Origin: Poecilobothrus nobilitatus
Lineage: Eukaryota; Arthropoda; Insecta; Diptera; Dolichopodidae
NCBI GenBank assembly: GCA_947095535.1
Contig: OX352774.1
Location: 33,806,496-33,870,495, forward strand
DNA: 64,000 nt
Reading direction: 5' to 3'
Shown here: positions 24,943-36,800 of the stretch, one piece after another
How the letters are laid out: each line of letters begins with the position of its first letter
How positions within the stretch are numbered: the first letter of the stretch is position 1
Program-made: the position numbers and the translations under genes
The notes under the pieces: generated by a model
Databases searched by the model: none
Told to the model about the DNA's origin: nothing
Seen by the model: only the letters and a program-made list of their open reading frames with translations

Positions 24943-26450
24943 GATTTAGATTTAGATTTATTTTATTAGTTTCTAAAAAACTTTATAATTTACAATTACT
25001 TTTAACAAACAATATTCTACATATATGCTCTACTATAAGTTTTTTAAATATACTAATTCTATTTTCATTCTTAATATTTTGCGGTAGCTCATTAAAAATT
25101 TGTACTCCTTTGTACATAAGTGAATTTTGTGTGCTGGTTTTTCTATATAACGGCAGTCTAAAATCACCTCTGTTTCTTAAATAATAATATCCACCAACAT
25201 ATTCAATGTGTTTCTGCATATAGCTGAGAAGTAGATTATATGTTTTAGTTTAAACATAAGAATAAAAATGTTGGACTTCAGTTTATTTCTAACATTCATC
25301 CATTTTAATCTATTTAACATATATTTGATAAGTGTTCTAATACTGCATTTTAAAATAATTCTCATTGTTCTATTTTGTAGAATTTGAAATCTGTTCCTTT
25401 GTGTCTCGGTGCTTAAGAACAAAATTGAAGAACAGTAATTTAAATGGGGCAAAATGAGCGTATTATATATATTTATTTCACAATTTTTAGAAATTTTTGA
25501 TCTTATTCTACCTAAAAAAGCTATTTTCTTTGCTATCTTTTTACATATATATTGGCAGTGTGTTTTAAAATTTAGTTTTTTATCTATAATTACTCCTAAG
25601 TATTTAATTTCATCCACATTTTCAATTTGTTCGCCAATTATTTCTATTTTTGGTTTTTGTATTGTACCTATTGTTAAGCATTTAGTTTTCATTGTATTAA
25701 GCTTGAGTTTATTCATATTCAACCATGTATATAAATTATTTAAATCTTCATTCATTTTATTTTCACATTCAGTTATCCAATCATGTATACTAGTGTATCA
25801 TCTGCAAATAACGAAACTTTACAAAACTTTAATGCTGAGCAAATATCATTGATATATATAAGAAACAATAATACCCCTAGTATAGAACCTTGCGGAACGC
25901 CTAAATCTATTAAATTACCATTACATTGCATTCTCCCTGTTGGAAAATTTTTGAACTACATTTATTTAAGAGTAATGCTAATTTTTTTAAGAGTACATTT
26001 CTATCTAGTGTTTCATATGCTCTTTTGAAATCTATAAATGTTGCTACAATTACTTTCCCATTATCCGTATGCCTCTTCCATTCATGTAATATCCAATTTA
26101 AGGCTGTCTCTGTTGAATATCCCTTCCTAAACGCAGATTGCATTTCATTTATTATATTGTTTTGCATTAAATAGTTTTCTAGTTGTAAGCAAACTACTTT
26201 CTTCAAAATTTTTTCATATAGCGGTAACATATTTAGCGGCCTAAAGTTTTCTGCAGATTTGGTATTTACTGTTTTTTCTACTGGGTATTATGGTAGCTAT
26301 TTTCCACTTACTTGGAAATTTTCCTTCACTTAATGATCTATTTACATTTTTACAACATTTTTTTTAGATATAATTTTTATAACTTCTTCCATTTCATTAA
26401 AGTTTACTAGCCTAAATTTAAATTAATTTTGTGTAGGTATTATTTTGTCT
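24943..26450 (-). mobile_element. 5'-truncated non-LTR retrotransposon inserted in a SINE
   Basis: Read on the minus strand: FPSKWKIATIIPS (about 26,270-26,330), SAENFRPLNMLPLYEKILKK, SAFRKGYSTETAL and the FIDFKRAYETLDR block (25,910-26,250). Next come the catalytic FADD box (25,797-25,808, continuing TLVYM), then NLYTWLNMNKLKLNTMKTKC, DEIKYLGVIIDKKLNFKTHC and NTLILPHLNYCSSILF (25,177-25,755). The end is YKGVQIFNELPQNIKN...ISIFKKL (24,983-25,219). This is the reverse transcriptase and C-terminal region of a CR1/Jockey-like ORF2. Frameshifts break it, and the endonuclease and 5' part are missing. The 3' end carries about three ATCTAA-type repeats rather than poly(A). Confidence 0.9.
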
Positions 26451-26490
26451 TATATAAATACGTTATAAACACCGAGGGAGTGTGGTGTGG
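26451..26490 (+). repeat. SINE family A, right half of the split copy
   Basis: TATATAAATACGTTATAAACACCGAGGGAGTG continues the SINE sequence interrupted at 24,942 (compare TATGAAATACGCTTCAATCATCGAAGGAGTG at 5,977). The flanks GTATGAAATA and TATATAAATA may be an aged target-site duplication. Just downstream, GGATAAGAAATCATTAA is duplicated in tandem (26,488-26,522). Confidence 0.6.
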
Positions 26491-26522
26491 ATAAGAAATC
26501 ATTAATGGATAAGAAATCATTA

Positions 26523-27195
26523 ACCAATTATTTGCATTTTTACTCAAATAGATTAATTTATGAAATGTCTATAAGATAATCAGAATCGATAATCTTATTA
26601 TCCGTATCATTCACAATCATATTTCTAATAATGTAATATTTATGCAATACCAAAATAAAAAAAAAAATTTTTTTTATCATCAACCATTACATCTTCCAAA
26701 AAAAAATCTAGATTCTAGATTCTTGAATCAATTAACGTAATATAAGAATGATCGATTAAAAATTTTCTTAGAATAATCGCCAACTACCCTAAAAAGACCA
26801 AATTAAATAACTAGATATAGCTAAGTGCGTGACCTACTTAAAACCCTTTTTATTTCATATCAAAGCAGTCAAATTGTCAATTATTTTGCAATTGACAATT
26901 TTTTGAAGAACATTTGTTAAACGCACAAGTAATGATGCAAGTACAAGTTTCCAAGATTTATCCAAAATAAGAAAAACTGCCAGACATAAAAGAACTTTAC
27001 AAAAATCAAAACTCATCCACAAAATAATAATTTAGCGAACTGCTGAAAAAAATCCCAAAAATTAAACTCTGTGTAACAATAAAGGAGATAAAATTGGATA
27101 ATATTAAAGGTGGACATTAGAAAATGTGAATCGTCAATCGTCTTTGTAATATCATCATTAAAAGATATTACAAAGTACACAACTTCTGAACAACA
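26523..27195. other. AT-rich noncoding stretch
   Basis: I see no gene, RNA or repeat beyond short AT runs. Confidence 0.5.
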
Positions 27196-27615
27196 TTAAT
27201 GGGTATACCAACTCCTACACTATAGAACTTATAAGATAGCGTAACACACCTTATGGAAATTCGTTTCGTCCCTTTTTCTTGCATCAAATGCATCGCATGT
27301 GTTCACCGAAATTAGTAATTTGGAAGTGTACGATTTAGTATAAAGTTTAAGAAGAACATTAAAATTTTTCATCAAAATGTCCGTCCAAATTTTCTTACCC
27401 ATTTTACATAATCCTAAATATTTCCTAAATTTCCATTTCCCAAGAATCTTTCCCACATCCCTATACCATAAATCAAATTGCACATTTGTATACCCAAACC
27501 AAAGGTTTGATTTATAAGGGATGGTTTGAGTTGGCTAAAATCCAACACTATCCGGACGAATCATGTGCAATTCTTTTGGTTGACTTTTAAAATTTTTCAT
27601 CGACCGCCGTAAAAA
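27196..27615 (+). repeat. Dispersed repeat E, copy 2
   Basis: It starts GGGTATACCAACTCCTACAC and shares with copies 1 and 3 the ordered blocks CACCTTATGGAAATTC, CGCATGTGTTC, GTTTAAGAAGAACATTAA, TCCAAATTTTCTTACCC, TTTCCCACATCCCTA, AAATCCAACACTATC and a 3' GCCGTAAAAAGAAAGG. The start matches copy 3 (ACCCATCCCTACACTG), which helps define the 5' boundary. The minus-strand frame 27,229-27,483 is incidental. Confidence 0.7.
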
Positions 27616-27619
27616 GAAA

Positions 27620-29060
27620 GGTATAGATTTCACGTTTAAGTTTATATACATATTATTTTGATTTAACAGGCAAATGGAAGTTTTGAGCATAATTAAAAAG
27701 AATCCGAAAATAGAGTCGTTGAATAAGTTTGGTCGAAATGATATTTTAAGCTTTCAAAGTATATACATATATACTTTGATTTATCTTTTATTCAATAAAT
27801 GGAATATCATTACCATATCAGTTTTCTTGTAACAGAATTTCTTTCCTTTTTTTATGAGGATTCATTAATCAAATGAAAAATATTAGACAGAATACGAAGA
27901 AAAATATGAATATGATTTTATTCCAGATATAGATTGTATTAGAAGCGAAGAAGCTCATTAGTAATATGTTATATGGGTAATCAAACAAATTATTGTTAGA
28001 TTGCAAAAGGATTCAAATTTTTTTTATCTAAAATCGTAAACGTTGATTACTCGACTGAAAAGATAATAAGAAAAATAATTAATCTTAAATATAATATGTA
28101 GAATGCATATTCCATATCCTAGTTCTAAAGAAAATAACATCAAAAGCGTGTTAATGATTTCCGCTCCGCTTTTGTTTATATTTATTGCATTTAATTCACT
28201 TCAAATCTTTTTATGTCTTACAACAAAACCTTAAAAAAAGCAACAAAGCCATGACAAATGAATCACTAACACGCATTTAAAAAAAAAAACATAAATATAC
28301 CCTTTTCTCTTCTTACCCAAAAAAAAAAACCAGTTAATGTTTCAAAAAATATGAAAGGTAAATGATGAACTAATATAACCAATGAGCCATCATTAAATTG
28401 ACTAAAAAACAAAATTAAGAAAATAAAAGAAACAGGCCATTCCATGAAGAAGAGGAAAATGTGTGTATATATTAAAAACATTTTCTTTTTATTATTATTA
28501 TTGTATTTTTGTTGTTATTTTTATTGTTTTAGGGTTCATGAACAGGTAAACCACTTCAAATTCAACTGACTTACTAAAATGTGTGTTCATTCAACCGTAA
28601 ATATATATATTTTATACACAAATTTTTTTTTCTTTATTTTTTTTTGTCTCTTTCACTCTTTTTTGCGTGTTTCTTTTTTTTTTTTTTTGTACTTTACAGG
28701 TGTATTTTATTTATTTCTTCTGTCATGTTTTACAGAAAATTTGTGTCTTCATTTTTTCTCACTGTCATCGAAATTGAATCTGTATAGTTTTTATTTAATA
28801 CAAGTGTTTAACCAAAAAAAAAAAAAAAAAACGAGTGATCTTGTAGTCGCGAGAAAAAGAGTGGTCGGACTTTTTTTTTTGATAGCTTTGTTTTTTTAAT
28901 TTTTTTTTTTCTTAAGTATTTAAGAGCGGCTTTTATTTATAATTTTGTTTTTTCGTCCTTTCCACTTTCATGAAGACTATAATGCATTCATGAAGTCTCT
29001 TATTATTCATATTTGGGTAAGCTTCAATTTCTTTTTAATCATTATTAATAATATAAACCG
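27620..29060. other. AT-rich noncoding stretch
   Basis: I see no gene. GTTGATTACTCGACTG near 28,042 resembles a scrap of inverted repeat D. Frames at 28,266-28,481 and 28,579-28,899 are T- or A-run translations. Confidence 0.5.
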
Positions 29061-29064
29061 TTAA

Positions 29065-29150
29065 TTTACTCGACTGTAACTATTGTACAAGATTATTGAA
29101 ACAAATATATTATATTTGTGCACCATCTATTATCTTATACAAGAATTATT
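29065..29150 (-). repeat. Dispersed repeat D, inverted copy
   Basis: On the minus strand, AATTCTTGTATAAGATAATAGATGG, an AT-rich spacer, CTTGTACAATAGTTACAGTCGAGTAAATTAACGG. It aligns with 24,630-24,706. Confidence 0.6.
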
Positions 29151-29154
29151 TATT

Positions 29155-31200
29155 TATAAATTTCTTTTCTTTTTACATACAAATTAAATACTTAAATTAC
29201 TATTAGTAAAATTTTGATTGTTTGGATGACTTATATTACTACTCTCTAGAGTTCTATCTTAGAGATAAAAGGTAAAAACAGATGTAATTTTGTTACCATT
29301 TGTAAAATAGACTGCCGAGCAACAAGTCTTAAAACAAAATAGTATAAACTCTTCTGAAAGCTGAAAGAAGGAATATTTTATTACACACTTTCTATCAATA
29401 TAGCGACGGCCAACAGTGTTGTATACCCGTCCCATAGAGTTTAGAAATAAAATTAGTTCGATAATTTTACTTTCCCAGTAGCTAAGTTATATTTGTCAAA
29501 GTATGAGCAACATCTTTTTTGAAGTTTTGCAGTTGCTTAGACTACTACTCAACCTAGATTTCGTTATTGTTAAGAAAATGTAAGAAAGTGATTCTTTTCA
29601 CAGATTTCAGTTAGGTGGATATTATTTTTGTTTCAAAGACCTGTTAGGCATCTATTTTGCTAATTCGTCTACTCGTTTGTTTACTTCAATAATGCTTGAT
29701 AAAATATTATATTTTTAGAATTTTTTTTTTTTTGACTCTAAACAAATGATTGAGACCACGGAAAACCTCTGGAATAGTATTTTTTAAAGAAATCGTATTC
29801 CAAAAAATTAAACAAGAAGCTTATTTACTGAATGAACCATTTACTAAATGTATAGTTAAAGCACATTAAACAAAGTTTTCTCATATAATTTTCTAAATTT
29901 AATATAAAAAAAATAATCCGATTCTATCCACTTTCAGAAAAATCCAATGTATTCAAAATTTTCTCTTATAAGAAAAAAAAAAGTCCTCTATTTGTATACA
30001 GTAAATCTGGTAAGTTATGAAATGATTAATCATTTTTGTTTTTTTTTTTTTTCGTATAAATTAAGAAGCCAAAAATATAACCAATATGCGTAAAGGTAGT
30101 ATTTTTTTTTTTTTTCATTTTTGCCAAATATAGTAAAAAAAAGAAAAGGGGGTAGAAATTTTTAAGAAGTATTTCATCAGATTAAAGAACATGACTTCAG
30201 TTTCTTTTGATTTTTTTTATTTTTTTATTTTTTACTTTTCTTTAATATCGATACGGAAGCTTTTTACACAATTATTACACACTATTCGATATATTTATGT
30301 ATATTTATTAATAAACTTATATATTTAATTATATTTATAAATTTGTATATTTATACATATATATGTATGTTAATGTTATTGTATTTATAGATACAATAAC
30401 ACATTTTTCATTATTCTTTTTTTCTTTTTTTTTTTTTTTGATTATTGCTGGGGATTTTTAAAAGTTCATTGGATTTTAGACATAAGTTTCATGACCCAAC
30501 GATTGGTCATGTAAGAGTAATTTTTTCTTCCTCCTGTTTTTTTTTTTTTTTTTTTTAATTTTTGGTCTTTTCTTTCTATTTTTTGTCTTTTCTTTATATA
30601 ATTTTTTTTTTTTGTAAAATTAAGTTGAGTTTAGACTATTAGCCTTTTTTTTGTGATTTAATGTATTTATTATTTTTAATTTTTTGTTTTTTTTTTGTTT
30701 TTATTATAATTTTTCGATAAAAATTCTCTTTATATATACATATATATATATTAAACAAATAAATAATTTAAATTTAAATGAAAAATGATTCTTCGATCAA
30801 TAAACAAAAAAAAAAAAAATTAAAACACTAAACAAAGGATGTGGTTTTAAATGTCCATTAATTTTAAGATTAAAAAGTCAAAAGCATAAGAAAAAAAAAA
30901 TCAAATAATTAATTTTCAATTATAAAAAAATTGAATGAACTCTATTCAATATAAAAAAAATGTTCGTATTATTTTTTTATGCCCCTTATAATAAAGTGGC
31001 TATGTCCTATATAATCTATTTAATAAGACTAGAGACTTTTTTTTTTATTCTTTCATAGAAAGCATTGGATCTTTTAAACTAAACTGTTAAGTTTTATATT
31101 ATTAACTTGAGGAAAAATGTTTTTCTACGCGCGTAGATATATGTTTGACGCATCCAATTCATTGTAGACTTAAATTGTTTTAATTTAAAATGTATATAAT
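29155..31200. other. AT-rich noncoding stretch
   Basis: I see no gene. A short perfect hairpin lies at 30,374-30,401: TGTTATTGTAT, a 6-base loop, ATACAATAACA. The remainder is T-runs, A-runs and TA microsatellite. Confidence 0.5.
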
Positions 31201-31204
31201 ATAA

Positions 31205-31260
31205 TAACAGAGATACCCGGCGTTGCCCAGTATATTTGAAAGTTGTAAGAATATTTTTTG
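31205..31260 (+). repeat. Short ACCCGGCGTTGCCC-type repeat relic
   Basis: AGATACCCGGCGTTGCCCAG is a GC-rich island in AT-rich DNA. ACCCGGCGTTGCCCGG-like strings are known to me as a marker of dispersed repeats in several insect genomes. I cannot name the family. Confidence 0.35.
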
Positions 31261-31322
31261 TTTTGTAAATTTTGTAAAGGGAACTATTATTTTATTATCT
31301 TAAATATTGAATTTATTATGTT

Positions 31323-32036
31323 TGACTCGTGGAGTAGTAATTAAGTCGCCAGCCTTTCAATTGGAGGGTCTTAGGTTCAAAACCCAATCAAGTTTTTTAA
31401 AAAATAATAATAAGTAATATTATATTGTAATAATGTAATAAGGAATAATAATAATAATAATAATAATAACAGCAGTCACAGTGAAGCAACCTTTGGTTAC
31501 CTCATGCAGAAAAATGCTTTATACTACTGAATGATGTTCTAATCCAATGATGACCATGACTCTACCAAATTGAATTAATAATAATATTAATTAATAGCAA
31601 TAAATAATAGCTGCTACAATGGCAGTGGAATTGCTTTTAATTATTACTTCATAGAGGAAGGTTTTATATACTGCTAAATATATAATATATAATTATTAGT
31701 AATATTATATAAATTTTATATGTTGTAACTGTTGATGGCTTCATCTGTGATAGCAAAATAGTTTAATACGATTCATTGTTCCCCTACAGTCCCAGTTCCC
31801 AATCAAATGTTTCCGGATCTGTTTTCTTTTCCCCTGCTATCCTTATTCCTTAGCCAATATACTGAGTTAGCAGCTAGGGGTTTCATCCCATTATATTGGT
31901 TAGAAGGAAAGGTGGGTGTTGTCAGTAAGAACCTAATATTACCAAGCACGTATTCTAAATGTCTTTGAAAGATTCCCATTTCCCTTAGAAAAAAAAAATA
32001 TGTAGATGTTCGCAAACTTTGTATACTACACATCAC
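31323..32036 (+). repeat. SINE family B copy
   Basis: The tRNA-like head (GACTCGTGGAGTAGTAATTAAGTCGCCAGCC, with TAGGTTCAAAACCC as B box) is followed by a long (AAT)n tract at 31,443-31,470. Next come the CAGTCACAGTGAAG and TGCTACAATGGCAGTGG modules, and the tail with TTCATTGTTCCCCTACAG, TTAGCCAATATACTGAGTTAG and GGGTTTCATCCCATTATATTG. It aligns along its whole length with 7,711-8,380. The minus-strand frame at 31,803-32,036 is a shadow shared with the first copy. Confidence 0.75.
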
Positions 32037-32044
32037 TTTATTAT

Positions 32045-33045
32045 ATGTGTTTTCGTGCAGAGTTTTATAATTATATTTTACAATTATTGCTATAACATTC
32101 GCAGTTACTGCATAAGGTTTTGTACAAACTTATAAGAAACTGTGTTTTCCTTTTATTTATTTTAATAAAATACTTTAAGTTTTTAGTAAGTGCCCGGTAA
32201 AATTGGACGGAACTCTCTTATAAAATATTTTTTGATAGATCGATGTAAAAGGCGAAACTTGTCAATGGATTGTAATTCAATCAATTCAGTGAGCTCCTCT
32301 GCTAAGAGACAATATTTAAACAAAGTTTGTAGTTAATCGGTTAACTTAGGAGTTTGTTACAACGAAAAAATATGTTTATTAGTACTTGCCATCAAATTAG
32401 TGCTTTAGCACGGGACAATGATTCTGTAAATTTTAAATTTAATCGGTCAAACCTTTTAGCCCAGAGAATAAAAATAAAAACGTCAAAAATATCATTTATT
32501 AGGCATTATTTCTTGCAAAATTAGTTAAAATTATAAATGTATTAGTTTCCTTTTCAATTTTATGACACCTTTTTGTTTTCTTTAATATCACATATAACTT
32601 ATTATTTATTAAATTTATATAAATGTTTATGAATTTCCAACTGACAGTTAAAATGTCAAATTGGTATCAAAATTTTAAGTACGATATTTATGATCAGATA
32701 TGAAAAATGTCTAAGAACCCCCTGTTTCAGCTCGACTTTAATAAGTTTAGAGTAAAGAGTTATAGCATGAAATAAAATGTAATTGCTCAAAGCTATAAAT
32801 CATATTTTTTTCCGAAGGATTTAAGATTTAGATTTTGTTTTAGTATATTTGGAGTTTGAAATACCATTATGCAACATTATATTTATTAGTAATTACAATT
32901 TTGTTTCAAAACCCAACAAAATTGTATAACACAATAAATTATAAGTTATGAACTTAACTCTAAGTTTTTGGTATTAGTAAATTTAAAATATTTATTTATA
33001 ATTCTTACTTTGTGATAAGGGTTATATAAATCAACTAAAATAAAC
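32045..33045. other. Noncoding stretch without recognised features
   Basis: I see no gene. Bases 32,190-32,470 are somewhat less AT-rich and could be an old repeat, but no copy occurs elsewhere in this window. Confidence 0.45.
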
Positions 33046-33047
33046 GT

Positions 33048-33210
33048 AGGGACCTCGGTGGCATAGTGGGTAAGAGCATATAAAAAATACGCTGTAAATC
33101 CCGAGTAAGAATAATTTCCTCTTACGACATTTACAGCCACGCCTGAAAAGGAAAGACTGTAATTTCCTTATCACATTTATGTGGTAGGGGAATACATTAA
33201 AAAAAAAAAT
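33048..33210 (+). repeat. SINE family A copy with internal deletion
   Basis: AGGGACCTCGGTGGCATAGTGGGTAAGAGCATA (A box) is intact, but the B box is deleted. The body AATTTCCTCTTACGACATTTACAG, GAAAAGGAAAG, TTATCACATTTATGTGGTAGGGG and a poly(A) tail matches the copy at 5,944 and the inverted one at 20,385. It gives the best view of the 3' end of the family (GGTAGGGGAATAC plus A-run). Confidence 0.75.
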
Positions 33211-33697
33211 AAACGTATATATAGACAATGTTCCTGGTAAATCTAGTAAATCAATTAAGGGATTTTCGTAAAAAAATAAACCTTAAAAAATTAATAAACA
33301 AAAAAGAAAAATTTAATTACAATTTCCCTCGCAACTTAAATACTATAAATGTATAACTATAATTAATTTAATATGTAATATGTATATACATATTTTTTTT
33401 TTATTTATTTAATTTTAATATTATTTAGTATTATTATAAATAATATTTCTAAAATCATTAGCTATATTATAAAGCCATCTATTTTATATACTATTACTAA
33501 TTTATATGAATACAGATATATAAACATTAAAAACGTACCTAAAAGAAATTAAAATTGTTTGTCATTTGTGTAGGACATGCACTTTTTTGTTTGATACTTC
33601 AAGCGCTCTTATAGACAACCATTAAATTGGTGCACAAATTACAAATGTAAATCAAAATGTGTTTGGAGTGAACCATTAATATTATATTTATATCGTT

Positions 33698-33820
33698 ATG
33701 GTGAATTCCGGTGGAAAAAACGTTCGAATAAATTTTGTACGTGCTGCATTCGAAAAAATTGGTGTGCTGAAGTTCATTCGTTTGCTAACACTTTTTGCAG
33801 ATGTCAAAATTGTATGTTTC
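33698..33820 (+). other. Candidate first coding exon, unassigned
   Basis: A GC-richer island begins with ATG and stays open for 41 codons up to a donor-like TTC/GTAAAA (33,821), after which a stop follows. The peptide contains MVNSGGKNVRINFVRAAFEK followed by IGVLKFIRLLTL, a balanced composition unlike the surrounding simple-sequence frames. A second frame across 33,615-33,820, opened by an acceptor-like CTCTTATAG, is also stop-free and Cys/Trp-rich (FCTCCIRKNWCAEVH). So even the frame is uncertain. I recognise neither peptide. If real, the gene would continue at an unseen downstream exon. Confidence 0.3.
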
Positions 33821-33829
33821 GTAAAATAG

Positions 33830-36800
33830 TTTTTGTATCAGTATTTTTTTGTGGAAAAAATTTTTTTTTGTGTTTGTTGTTGTTCAGTATAAAGAAATAC
33901 TTCAAAAATACGTTTAAAATAATTTTTATGAATCGATGATGAATTTTGGAGCACATTTAGAGTAATTGGAAAATGAAGAAACGGAATTTCAAAGGACTTC
34001 CGTTGGGAAAGAAAATTACTCAAAATATTATTTTTTGCACTGAAGAATTCATCGATTTTAAAAAAAATATTTTTAAATTTATAACTTAAAACAAAAACAT
34101 ACCTACCAAAACAAAAATTATCTTTACTTTTTTTCTTTTAAAAAATAAAAATTATTTTGCACTAAATAACACTTCTTTCTTAACCGTTGGCTTTCGAATT
34201 CGAATAACTAAATTGTGTCGAAAGGAATTTCATCTATTTCATTCATTCTCCATTTCGACGGACTTACAGTCTACACTCTACAGTATACCAAAAAAAAAAA
34301 AAAAATTTTCGAAATAAAAATGACGTTTTGCAAGCGTAAATAAAATTCTGATTCCAGCATACCTACCTACCATATGTGGAACTTTTATTCATCGAAACAT
34401 TTCGACGAACATCAACATAACCATATTAATTTTTTTTTTTTACATTTATTTTATTAAAAATAATTTTATGTTATTTCAAATAAAAACAAGTTTACATCAC
34501 ACTTTAGTTTACAGTGTTCATAACGTTATTTTTACATCGTTTAACGGTTAAATTCAAATATTTAAGTATTACAATAAATAGAAGCGACATCTTGTTTATA
34601 GTAGAGCAAAGTTAAAAATCAAATTAACAGCTGATTAAATTTTTTCTTTTTCTTTATTTATTTTATTGTTATGATTTTTTTTTTTTTTTTCTTGTCAAAG
34701 TTTTTTTTCTATTATTTTGTTAATTTACGAAATAAATCGATAGTAATGAATCTCTTTAGAATTTACATTAATTTTAATTTATTCTAAAAAACAAAAAATT
34801 GTTATTATAAACAAATTTGGGCATAAAAGCAAATAATTACGACGACTATGCTATGCTACCTTGAAAAATAAAATAAATATTAATTTTTTTAATTTATTCA
34901 AAAAAAAAAAAAAAAAACACAGAACATTCACTCATACTTACTTATTTCCAATGAGAAGATTGCATATGTATTTGTTTGTTATTGGTTTACATTTTGAAAA
35001 AAAATTAAAAAAAGGTGAGGTGAAAGTAAAACAATAAACACAGTGCTGTGTCAAACAATTTACAAAAGGGTAAAATAAATTTTTAATTAAGTTTGAAATT
35101 TGATGATATTGAAAATTTTTAAGATTTAAAAAGCAAAGCTTCTCCTAAAATTTTAATATAATTAATTAATTTAGTTATTTTTTATTTAAACACATCAATT
35201 TTTGCAATTAAACAAGGTTAACGGCCCTTAAAATTTTAGTTTTTTAAAACAATGAGTAAGTTTAATTTCTAGAGATAAAAATGATAGCAAAATGTAAAAA
35301 GCATGCTTACTAAAATGAAAACGACTTAATAGTTTTCTTTATCAATGAATTCCTACAATAAATTTTAAGATACCCAGAAATTTCGGATAATAAAGCACTT
35401 GAATTTGAAACCTACTGGGCTATTATCATGAGTAATTAACAGTTAATTTAAAAACAACCAATGAAATTATGCTATGAATATAGGAATTGACACATAAAGA
35501 CAGATAGTAAGATCAGTTATTAATAGTTAATAAAAAAAATAAAAATGTAACTAAAAAATTATAAAAAGAAATAAAAAATAATATAAAATTTAAGAATAAC
35601 AAAATATATAACACAATAATACAAGAAATAAAGAAAACAAATAAAGCATTGTTTTTTTTTTTTAATTTAACATTAATTTTTATTTAAACTTAATATTTTA
35701 CAAAAAATAATTTATTTGTTATCAAATAATTTAAAATTTTTAAACATTGAATAAATTTTACAAAATTATGTATTATTTAAAAAATATTTCAAATTTTTTT
35801 ATGTATATATTAATTAGTAATCCCAGATTTTTTTTTATTTTTATTTTTTTAACACATTTGGTATTTTATATTTAATTTTAAATGTTTTTTTTTATGATTT
35901 TTAAGAATTTAGAAATTAACCAGACTGTGTTCAAGTATCATCATAAACAAAATACACTTTAAAGAATTTTGAAAATAATATCATTGTACAACAATGTACC
36001 TACCTAATATTTTACAGTGAATTTGAAGTTAATTTTTGTATTTAAATTCAATTTGAAAAATAATTGACATAATATATAAATATTATTTAATATGTTATTA
36101 TATTTTACTTATTATAAATATTAAATGAATTTTGTTAGCTAAAAATAGCCCAGGAAAACAATTTGGAAAAAAAAAAAAAAATAAAACTAAATTAAAGCAA
36201 CCTTATAAATATTTCGGTTACATCACTGTTCATTAGATATTATTTTCTTATTCAATAATAGCTGCTCTCTTCATTCACTCCCTCTAAATGCCTTGTTTTT
36301 GGTTTAAGTTGTTTTGTTATTGTAAATTTTAAGATTTGTATTCGTTGCATTAAAAAAAGATACTTCAATCTCGACTACAAAAAACCGATTTAAACTTCTA
36401 AAAGAAATATTTTAAATTTTAATAACAAAATATAACACTTAAATCAAAAACAATTAATCAAAAAACTGAGTTCTTTTTTTTCAAATAACAGAACATTTCA
36501 GAAGTCAAAAATTGACCAAAAGAATATTTTTACCATAAGAAATTGTGATAAATTTTCTTATGTTTCTTTATTTTATTTTTATCAGGATTATGTCATCATA
36601 ACTCATAATCTACACCTTTCTCTCTCTCTCTTTTATTTTATACAACAAAACAAATACATTCAAATTATTTTTTATTTCTATCTCTTTGCTATCTGCAATA
36701 AATCCGTTCATATCCTATTATACTGTTACATATCTATATATACATACACATATATGTATTTAATTTATTGTTTACTAACCGTTATATATTATGTCAAAAA

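Noticed and set aside
28579..28899. Phe/Leu-rich plus frames
   Set aside because: They come from T-runs; the apparent membrane segments are an artefact of composition.
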